A stretch of 5,639 nt of DNA from Oscillospiraceae bacterium (GTDB lineage Bacteria > Bacillota > Clostridia > Oscillospirales > Oscillospiraceae), in NCBI GenBank assembly GCA_017539635.1, contig JAFYCQ010000063.1, positions 1 to 5,639 on the forward strand, in the 5' to 3' direction. The notes below the pieces were generated by a model. It was not told where the DNA came from. It saw only the letters and a program-made list of their open reading frames with translations, and searched no databases. Positions 1 through 4,891 of the stretch are shown here, in pieces. The translations under genes were made by a program, and so were the position numbers. Position 1 is the first letter of the stretch. Each line of letters begins with the position of its first letter.

Positions 1-921
1 CAGATAGCCGAATATGACAGGCTGGCTTTTGAAAAGGAATACCTGCTCCAAAAGAGCGTGGAAAACGAAGAAGACCGCCGGGAACAGTATAAAAACTCCC
101 TCAGAGCAAAGGAAGAGCGGGGCACCGCCTCATACTACGAGATAATCCTCGGGGCGCAGGACTGGACCGATCTCCTCTCCCGTTTCGACTTTGTCAGGGA
201 CGTGATGAATTACGACGAGAGCGTTTATAACGCTCTCGTTGACGCCAGAACGACCGCAGAGAAGGCCAGGGCAGCGCTGGAGGAGACAGAGGCCGAGAAG
301 GAGGCCTCCGGAGAGAAACTGTCCGAAAAGCAGGCGGAGCTTAACGATCTGGTCGCCCAGGCCGACGGCTATATAGCGGGACTGGAGGGGGACCTCGATT
401 CCTACATGGAGCTTACGGCCGAGCGGGATACTGCGGAAAACGCGCTTTTTACCAGGCTTGAGGATCTGGCCGCAGAGACGGAGCGGATGCGCTCTATTTC
501 TTCCACCGGCACGGTCATCTGGCCGTCGGAGGACAGCCGCTATGTCTCCAACGGCTTCGGCGGACACACCCACCCGGTTTTCGGGGCCTACAGCGTGCAC
601 TACGGAATCGACATCGCAGCGGCCTACGGCACCCGGGTAATGGCCGTTGACGGAGGTATAGTGGTGGAGGCCGGTTACGACAGCGCCTGCGGCAATTACG
701 TGCTGATCACCCACGGAAACGGTGTCCACACCTTTTACGCCAATCTCAGCAAGCTGAGCGTGGCCTCCGGCGACACGGTGAGCCAGGGGACCGTCATTGG
801 CCTTGTGGGCTCCACCGGTGTCTCCACCACGCCGCACCTGTTTTTCCAGACGATACGCGGCGGCGCCAGAGTCAATCCTTTGGAGTTTTACTCAAATTAC
901 GAGCTATCACCCAGCGCCTGA
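1..921 (+). CDS. EnvC/PcsB-like murein hydrolase activator, coiled coil plus degenerate M23 (LytM) domain; 5' partial
   Basis: The reading frame is open from the first base, so the start codon and any signal peptide lie upstream; 306 residues are visible, ending in TGA. Residues about 1-165 are charged and heptad-like. They include a segment (about 43-72, with YYEIILGAQDWTDLLSRFDF) typical of the coiled-coil domain of Firmicute CwlO/PcsB/EnvC-like proteins. Residues about 175-300 form a LytM/M23 fold with HPVFG, HYGID, a glycine-rich core and a PHLFFQ strand. Compared with LytM, the first two zinc ligands remain (H200 and D204 of HYGID), as does the first His of the HxH motif (H279). The catalytic His of the YxH motif is Asn (N248 in FYANLS), and the zinc-ligand His of HxH is Phe (F281). 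A protein lacking these is probably not a peptidase; as in EnvC, it would bind and activate a cell-wall hydrolase outside the membrane, often under FtsEX control. The partner is not in the window. Family assignment is firm; the activator role is inferred. Confidence 0.9.
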   Translation, partial: QIAEYDRLAFEKEYLLQKSVENEEDRREQYKNSLRAKEERGTASYYEIILGAQDWTDLLSRFDFVRDVMNYDESVYNALVDARTTAEKARAALEETEAEKEASGEKLSEKQAELNDLVAQADGYIAGLEGDLDSYMELTAERDTAENALFTRLEDLAAETERMRSISSTGTVIWPSEDSRYVSNGFGGHTHPVFGAYSVHYGIDIAAAYGTRVMAVDGGIVVEAGYDSACGNYVLITHGNGVHTFYANLSKLSVASGDTVSQGTVIGLVGSTGVSTTPHLFFQTIRGGARVNPLEFYSNYELSPSA

Positions 922-932
922 GAATAATACTG

Positions 933-968
933 AAATCACCCCCGTATAGTTTACGGGGGTGATTTTTT
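933..968 (+). terminator. Intrinsic terminator after the EnvC-like gene
   Basis: A perfect 14-bp inverted repeat (AAATCACCCCCGTA at 933-946 with TACGGGGGTGATTT at 952-965) encloses a 5-nt loop. The run of six T at 963-968 overlaps the stem base and follows it directly. It begins 11 nt after the stop codon of the EnvC-like gene. This is a clear Rho-independent terminator for + strand transcripts. The A run on the left side is too short to make a convincing terminator for the other strand. Confidence 0.9.
955..963 (+). promoter_or_regulatory. Ribosome binding site embedded in the terminator arm, deciding the TTG start at 967
   Basis: GGGGGTGAT differs by one base from the consensus SD GGAGGTGAT. 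The G run ends 7 nt before the TTG at 967, which is near-ideal spacing. No other ATG, GTG or TTG lies between the in-frame stop at 931 and this TTG. The same bases form the right arm of the terminator hairpin, so in a read-through transcript the site would be paired and probably masked. Use as an SD is inferred. Confidence 0.55.
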
Positions 969-1722
969 GCTTGCGCTCATTGAAACGGGGAAGACCAAGG
1001 GCAGACGCACTGAGTATTCGGAGACCCGAATTTGCGGCGTCAGGACACTGCGGATAAAGATTCCGGAGCGGGCGGAAAAGAGAAGCAGACGCTTTGCCCG
1101 AATGTGCCGCAAGGCGGCGGTAAGAGCTGTTTTGATCGGGGCAGAGGAAATGTGCTGCCGTGAGGATTTCACGGGACGTGAGTATTTCGAAGCGGCGGGG
1201 CTGGCGGAAAAAAGCAGCCGCGCCCTTTTTGAGGCCTTTGCCGCCGGAATAGTCAGCCTTGCGTCGGAAAAGCGGGACTGCGCCGCCGTCTTTGCCGACA
1301 GGATACTGGATATAGAGCGGCGGGCGGTTATAAAACTCACTGGTAATTTCCGTCACGTGCTGTTATCGACGGGACGCCGCCAGACGGCGCTGGTGAAGAC
1401 ACTGGGGGAGAGATACGGCGCTTCGCTTATTGAAAACGGCGCCGGAGGCATGCTCCAAAGCGCCGACGCAGCCGTGTTTTTCGCTTCGCCCCGGGAGCTT
1501 CTGAGTCTTTCACCCGAATGCGTCCTTCTCAGCATGACGGGCGGCCGGCCGGAAAACGTATCCGGCGGGAAAATGATCGACAGCGTAAAATTCCACATCC
1601 CGGAAAGGCTCATGTCAAATCTTCCCCGGGGCTTTCCTGAAAATGAACTGCTGTCTGAGCTTGTTGGCCTTAATCCCCGGGCGCTTGACGGTGTTTATCC
1701 TGACGCGGTGGGTTTTTTATAA
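967..1722 (+). CDS. Hypothetical protein of 251 aa, unknown function
   Basis: I do not recognise this protein. It is a single open frame from TTG to TAA. The TTG is preferred because a near-consensus SD (955-963) precedes it, and because residues about 20-60 already read as folded protein (RTLRIKIPER, then a basic helix, then AVRAVLIGAEE). The next in-frame ATGs (residue 46 and later) have no visible SD and would cut into this segment. The composition is alpha/beta-like. Later strand-like stretches include VIKLTGNFRHVLLSTG (about 121-136), SADAAVFFAS (about 165-174) and ECVLLSMTGG (about 184-193), alternating with helices, which may be a Rossmann-like arrangement. No signal peptide, membrane segment or catalytic motif is evident. 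The C-terminus ends NPRALDGVYPDAVGFL. It follows the EnvC-like gene across a terminator and overlaps the convergent hydrolase gene by 6 bp. No promoter of its own was identified. It is real coding sequence by length and by the sensible composition of the product; function is unknown. Confidence 0.75.
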   Translation: MLALIETGKTKGRRTEYSETRICGVRTLRIKIPERAEKRSRRFARMCRKAAVRAVLIGAEEMCCREDFTGREYFEAAGLAEKSSRALFEAFAAGIVSLASEKRDCAAVFADRILDIERRAVIKLTGNFRHVLLSTGRRQTALVKTLGERYGASLIENGAGGMLQSADAAVFFASPRELLSLSPECVLLSMTGGRPENVSGGKMIDSVKFHIPERLMSNLPRGFPENELLSELVGLNPRALDGVYPDAVGFL

Positions 1723-2544
1723 AAAGCTGTATTCAAACCCGGAATAAAACTGCTGAATTCTGTCTCCGAGCCTGTCTTTAAGCAACTCAAAGGCGTAGTC
1801 GCCGGTGCAGTGGCCAGTAAAAATATGCCTGACGCCGGTTTTTTCTATCTCCCGGGACAGAGAGAAGAGCTCATCATCCGTAAGCTTATAAAGGTGAAGC
1901 CCGCCAACGAAGGCGAAAACGTCTCCCCGCCCCAAAGCCTCGTTTACGTCCAGAAGGACGTTTGCAAAGCCGGTGTGGGAACAGCTGCTGAATACAACGA
2001 GCCCCTTTTCAGTCTCAAAAACGAGGCTTTGTTCGTGGGAAAAGTCCTCCGGCAGATAATCATCACCGGCTTTTATGTATAGATCGTTCCGCAGGGCGAT
2101 GCCGGAGTAGTCTGCATTCCTGTGGGGGACGATCCACGCGCCGTCCGAGACCTTGTAAACGCCGCTGACATATTTCAGCCTCTGACTGTTGGCTTCCATA
2201 AGCCCTTGGCGGAGGCCGATGTATTTCATCACGCCTTCTTTAAGTCCGAAGCAGTTTTCCCGGCATTTATCGCTGAGGAGAAACGGGGCGGATGCGTTTT
2301 CGGAGAAAAAGACCTCCAGCCCGTCCCCGTGGTCATAGTGGGCGTGGGACAAGACGCCTAAGTCTATGGATCCCAGGTCTATGCCCAATAGCTTTGCGTT
2401 CTGGGCGAAAGCATCGCCGCCTCCCGTGTCCAGGAGCAGCCTTTTGCCCTCCGCCTCAATAAGGACGCAGAGCCCCCACTGACTGAGCAGGGGCTCTGCG
2501 GCTTTGTTGTCCGCAAGGACTGTCATTTTAAGAGAATGTATCAT
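1717..2544 (-). CDS. Metallo-beta-lactamase-fold hydrolase, COG1237 type (MJ0301-like)
   Basis: This 275-aa protein has the full metal-site pattern of the metallo-beta-lactamase superfamily. HAHYDH (H67, H69, D71, H72) follows the LLLDTGGG strand (37-43). H190 lies in SSCSHTG, with H217 in GGLHL and H245 in TGHCTG. The SCSHTG and TGHCTG signatures and the MTVLADN start place it with COG1237, whose archaeal member MJ0301 is linked to methanopterin synthesis. The substrate of bacterial members is unknown, so the database name about dihydropterin phosphate synthase should not be trusted. No signal peptide is seen, so it is probably cytoplasmic. The ATG lies 3 nt after the lysS stop, with only a weak GGAT upstream, which suggests translational coupling. 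A second ATG at 2526 (residue 7) would begin MTVLADN and is an alternative start. No terminator is visible after its stop. Confidence 0.93.
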   Translation of the reverse strand: MIHSLKMTVLADNKAAEPLLSQWGLCVLIEAEGKRLLLDTGGGDAFAQNAKLLGIDLGSIDLGVLSHAHYDHGDGLEVFFSENASAPFLLSDKCRENCFGLKEGVMKYIGLRQGLMEANSQRLKYVSGVYKVSDGAWIVPHRNADYSGIALRNDLYIKAGDDYLPEDFSHEQSLVFETEKGLVVFSSCSHTGFANVLLDVNEALGRGDVFAFVGGLHLYKLTDDELFSLSREIEKTGVRHIFTGHCTGDYAFELLKDRLGDRIQQFYSGFEYSFL

Positions 2545-2547
2545 AAA

Positions 2548-4044
2548 TCAATCCAGCGGCTTCATTGTGGGAAACAGTATGACGTCCCTGATGCTGGCGT
2601 TTCCGGTTAGGAGCATAACGGTGCGGTCTATGCCGATGCCGATGCCGCCGGTGGGGGGCATTCCGTACTCCAGAGCGTTTAGGAAGTCCTCGTCCATCAT
2701 GCCGGCCTCCTCGTCGCCCTTGTCACGCATTTCCACCTGCTTTAAGAATCTGCCCCGCTGGTCTATGGGGTCGTTGAGTTCTGAAAAGGCGTTGGCCATT
2801 TCGCTGGCGCAGATGAAGAGCTCAAAGCGCTCCGTGAGCCGGGGATCGTCCTTGCAGCGCTTGGAGAGGGGAGAGACGTCCACCGGGTGCATGGTGATAA
2901 AGGTAGGCTGTATGAGCTTTTCCTCCACCTTCTGGTCAAAGCACTCGTAAAGCGCGTGGCCCCAGGTGGGCTCCACGCCGTCCATATCGACGCCGGCTGC
3001 CTTGGCGGCCGTCACGGCCTCGCTGTCGTCGGAAATGGCCATGAAATCCACGCCCAGATATTCCTTTACGGCCTCAGCCATGGTCATTGTCTTCCAGGGG
3101 GGAGTGAGGTCTATTTCATTTCCCAGCCACTCCACCTTATAGGTGCCCAAAATCTCCTTGGCCGCGCCGGAAATGAGCTCCTGGGCCATTTCCCGCATGA
3201 CGTTGAAGTCGGCGTAGGCCATGTACCACTCAACGGTGGTGAACTCCGGGTTGTGCTTGGTGTCCATGCCCTCGTTGCGGAAGATGCGTCCCACCTCATA
3301 GACACGCTCCATGCCGCCGACTATGAGCCGCTTTAGGTGCAGCTCCGTGGCGATGCGCATGTACATGTCGATATCCAGCGCGTTGTGGTGGGTCACAAAG
3401 GGACGGGCGGTGGCGCCGCCGGAGATGGTGTTGAGCACCGGGGTCTCGACTTCCAAAAAGCCTTGGGAATCCAGATACCGCCGCAGATAGCTGACAAAGC
3501 GGCTGCGTATCTCAAAGCTCCGGCGGGACTCGGGATTCATTATGAGGTCCACGTACCTCTGGCGGTAGCGGAGCTCCTTGTCCGTAAGGCCGTGGAACTT
3601 CTCCGGCAGGGGACGCAGGGACTTGGAAAGCAAGGTCACTTCGCTGGAGTGGACGGTGACCTCGCCCATTTTTGTCTTGAAGACGTAGCCGGTGACGCCC
3701 ACGATGTCGCCGATGTCAACCTTACGGAACTCGGCGAAGGCCTCCTCGCCCACGTCGTTTATGCGGACGTAGATCTGGATGCGGCCCTTGCCGTCCAGAA
3801 GGTCGGCAAATATGACCTTGCCCATGCCGCGCTTTGACATGATGCGCCCGGCCACGGAGACGGTCTGGTTTTCCAGGTTTTCAAAATCCGCTTTTATATC
3901 CTCGGAAAAGGCAGTTCTGTCAAACTTTGTGATGGTGTAGGGGTCCTTACCGGCTTCCACCAGGTCGGCCAGCTTCTGCCTGCGTATCTGTAAAATTTCG
4001 GAGAGGTCCTGCTGCTCCTCGGCAGCGGTTATTTCTTCCGCCAT
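2548..4044 (-). CDS. lysS: Lysyl-tRNA synthetase, class II
   Basis: This cytoplasmic enzyme attaches lysine to tRNA-Lys using ATP. The 498-aa length matches bacterial LysS (about 490-505). An N-terminal helix (about 10-33) is followed by the OB-fold anticodon-binding domain (about 60-140, starting VSVAGRIMSKRGMGK). The class II catalytic core follows, with motif 1 around FLEVETPVL (196-204), motif 2 FRNEG...HNPEFTTVEWY (255-274) and motif 3 GIGIGIDR (467-474). The lysine-site region ANAFSELNDPIDQ (417-429) is also present. I see no truncation or missing key residue. The ATG at 4044 has GGGAG at 4055-4059 (- strand) 10 nt upstream. It lies 173 nt downstream of greA, with no convincing promoter and no T-box in the spacer, so it is probably cotranscribed with greA. 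The greA-lysS order is common in Clostridia. Confidence 0.99.
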   Translation of the reverse strand: MAEEITAAEEQQDLSEILQIRRQKLADLVEAGKDPYTITKFDRTAFSEDIKADFENLENQTVSVAGRIMSKRGMGKVIFADLLDGKGRIQIYVRINDVGEEAFAEFRKVDIGDIVGVTGYVFKTKMGEVTVHSSEVTLLSKSLRPLPEKFHGLTDKELRYRQRYVDLIMNPESRRSFEIRSRFVSYLRRYLDSQGFLEVETPVLNTISGGATARPFVTHHNALDIDMYMRIATELHLKRLIVGGMERVYEVGRIFRNEGMDTKHNPEFTTVEWYMAYADFNVMREMAQELISGAAKEILGTYKVEWLGNEIDLTPPWKTMTMAEAVKEYLGVDFMAISDDSEAVTAAKAAGVDMDGVEPTWGHALYECFDQKVEEKLIQPTFITMHPVDVSPLSKRCKDDPRLTERFELFICASEMANAFSELNDPIDQRGRFLKQVEMRDKGDEEAGMMDEDFLNALEYGMPPTGGIGIGIDRTVMLLTGNASIRDVILFPTMKPLD

Positions 4045-4086
4045 AATCGATAATCTCCCAACTGTTAATCTTTATATTCGCAATGC

Positions 4087-4131
4087 GTTCGTTACCGAGC
4101 GGCAGACTTGGAAAACCAGCTCCGGCAACGC
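4087..4131. repeat. Imperfect palindromic repeat, copy 1, in the greA-lysS spacer
   Basis: This copy starts with a 31-bp core (4087-4117) identical to copy 2 and ends with CCGGCAACGC. On + strand numbering, 4090-4096 pairs with 4124-4130, GAGC (4097-4100) with GCTC (4119-4122), and GG (4101-4102) with CC (4116-4117). C4123 and A4118 are bulged, leaving a 13-nt loop. An outer pair, CAATG (4081-4085) and CATTG (4133-4137), can lengthen the stem. The single imperfect pair (A4094/C4126) becomes a G-U wobble in - strand RNA, which is the direction of greA-lysS transcription. No T run follows on either strand, so it is not a standard terminator. It may be a dispersed REP-like element or an mRNA structure. 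Confidence 0.85.
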
Positions 4132-4160
4132 TCATTGTATTATCTGAAGTTTTTCCATGA

Positions 4161-4207
4161 GTTCGTTACCGAGCGGCAGACTTGGAAAACCTCAACCCCG
4201 GTAACGC
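4161..4207. repeat. Imperfect palindromic repeat, copy 2, in the greA-lysS spacer
   Basis: The 31-bp core at 4161-4191 is identical to 4087-4117, with a 74-bp period between copies. It is followed by a diverged linker and CCGGTAACGC. CGTTACCG (4164-4171) pairs perfectly with CGGTAACG (4199-4206) around a long loop. The inner pairing seen in copy 1 is weaker here because the linker differs. The copy starts about 10 nt after the greA stop codon in the transcript direction and would form a 3' structure on greA mRNA. Confidence 0.85.
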
Positions 4208-4217
4208 AGTAAAAGGA

Positions 4218-4694
4218 CTACTTGCTTATCTTAATAATTTTGAATTTCAAAACGCCCACGGGTGCCTCTACGTTTACGGTCTCGCCGGCCTTGTGGCCGA
4301 CTAAGCCGCGGCCGAAGGGGGAGTCGTCGGAGATGCGCCCGGACATGGGGTTAGCCTCCTGGGAGCCGACGATCTCATAGGTCTCTGTCTCAGACTGGCC
4401 CACCTCCTGGACGGTGACTACGCTGCCTATGCCGATCTTGTCCACGCCGGCAACTTCTTCAACTATCTCGGCGTTGTCGATGAGGTTCTTGAGCTCGGCA
4501 ATCTTGGAATACAGCTTGCCCTGCTCGGTTTTCGCCTCGTCATATTCGCTGTTTTCGGAGAGGTCGCCGAAGGAGCGGGCTTCCCTGATCTGGTCGGCCA
4601 CTTCCTTTTCCCGGACGGTCTGAAGATACTGGAGCTCTTCCTTGAGCTCCTTGAGCCTTTCGGCGCTCATTTTAAATCTGTTTTCAACGGACAT
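4218..4694 (-). CDS. greA: Transcription elongation factor GreA
   Basis: GreA enters the secondary channel of RNA polymerase and stimulates cleavage of backtracked RNA so that stalled complexes resume. The N-terminal coiled-coil hairpin (about 9-80) carries the acidic tip FGDLSENSEYDEAK (42-55), with D44 and E47 matching the conserved acidic tip residues. The C-terminal FKBP-like domain contains SGRISDDSPFGRGLVGH (118-134) and ends VLKFKIIKISK. With the ATG at 4694 the product is 158 aa, the usual GreA length. A TTG directly before it (4697) would add one residue. The SD AAGGA (4705-4709, - strand) is 10 nt from the ATG and 7 nt from the TTG, so the exact start is slightly uncertain. It is the first gene of the probable greA-lysS-hydrolase unit and has a strong promoter upstream. 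Confidence 0.98.
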   Translation of the reverse strand: MSVENRFKMSAERLKELKEELQYLQTVREKEVADQIREARSFGDLSENSEYDEAKTEQGKLYSKIAELKNLIDNAEIVEEVAGVDKIGIGSVVTVQEVGQSETETYEIVGSQEANPMSGRISDDSPFGRGLVGHKAGETVNVEAPVGVLKFKIIKISK

Positions 4695-4738
4695 CAAGGG
4701 TTCATCCTTTCGAGTTTTTCGGGTATTCTAATTTATAA

Positions 4739-4767
4739 AGTATATTGTCTTTTCTCACGGATGTCAA
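4739..4767 (-). promoter_or_regulatory. Sigma-70/sigma-A promoter for greA (and probably lysS and the hydrolase gene)
   Basis: On the - strand a perfect -35 TTGACA (4767-4762) is separated by 17 bp from a -10 TATACT (4744-4739, five of six consensus bases). Transcription would begin near 4730, giving a leader of roughly 35-40 nt before the greA ATG. The region between is AT-rich, as expected. No hairpin or riboswitch fits in this short leader. Confidence 0.88.
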
Positions 4768-4792
4768 GAAAAACTATAGGAGTTCGGGAAAA

Positions 4793-4803
4793 ACCTGACA
4801 GGT
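4793..4803. promoter_or_regulatory. Small palindrome between divergent promoters, possible operator
   Basis: ACCTG-A-CAGGT is a perfect 5-bp inverted repeat with one central base. It lies upstream of both the greA promoter and the putative promoter of the exported-protein gene. It could be a regulator site, but it is short enough to arise by chance, and no regulator gene is in the window. Confidence 0.25.
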
Positions 4804-4831
4804 CTGCTTCTAAAAAAATCTCATCCCGCAC

Positions 4832-4860
4832 TTGTGTTTTTTATCGCAATAGGTTACAAT
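4832..4860 (+). promoter_or_regulatory. Putative promoter of the exported-protein gene
   Basis: TTGTGT (4832-4837, conserved TTG but weak second half) is 17 bp from TACAAT (4855-4860, five of six consensus bases). The start site would be near 4867, giving a leader of about 25 nt, with the SD AAAGGAAG at 4876-4883. The weak -35 and the tandem repeat across the -10 would fit a regulated promoter, which is an inference. Confidence 0.6.
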
Positions 4861-4869
4861 AGGGTTACA
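4849..4869 (+). repeat. Short tandem repeat overlapping the -10 element
   Basis: ATAGGTTACA (4849-4858) is followed directly by ATAGGGTTACA (4859-4869). The shared GGTTACAA copies are offset by 11 bp, about one helical turn. The first copy supplies most of the putative -10. It could be a duplicated protein-binding half-site, a duplicated -10 or simple slippage. Confidence 0.6.
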
Positions 4870-4891
4870 AAAATGAAAGGAAGCTGCCTTA

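Noticed and set aside
130..837. A long - strand open frame opposite the EnvC-like gene.
   Set aside because: The + strand product has clear domains across the same bases, and the antisense product shows no recognisable features.
907..1356. Two overlapping - strand open frames opposite the unknown 251-aa gene.
   Set aside because: They start within the coding region with no SD noted, run into the terminator, and are Arg/Ser/Ala-rich in the way antisense frames usually are. The + strand frame is longer and has an SD.
1710..1740. GGGTTT...AAACCC inverted repeat at the convergent gene ends as a bidirectional terminator.
   Set aside because: The arms are only 6 bp with a 19-nt loop, and no T run follows the outer arm on either strand.
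2504..3837. Long open frames on the + strand opposite lysS.
   Set aside because: They lie antisense to a full-length, motif-complete lysS and have low-complexity products; they are expected by-products of GC-rich codon use.
4087..4131. Similarity of CCGAGCGGC and CTTGGAAAACC to D-arm and anticodon-loop parts of a tRNA-Ser.
   Set aside because: No acceptor stem, T-arm or variable arm can be built at the right distances, and the whole element folds as one simple hairpin.
4138..4150. A -10-like GATAATACAAT on the - strand in the greA-lysS spacer, as a separate lysS promoter.
   Set aside because: No acceptable -35 lies 16-18 bp upstream, so it is not called, although a weak internal promoter cannot be excluded.
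4087..4191. Two identical 31-bp repeats separated by 43 bp, resembling a minimal CRISPR array.
   Set aside because: Only two copies exist, homology extends past the repeat into the right arm of each palindrome, and no cas gene is nearby. A structured intergenic repeat explains it better.
4045..4217. Possible T-box leader controlling lysS.
   Set aside because: The conserved T-box sequence and a terminator with a T run are both absent on the - strand.
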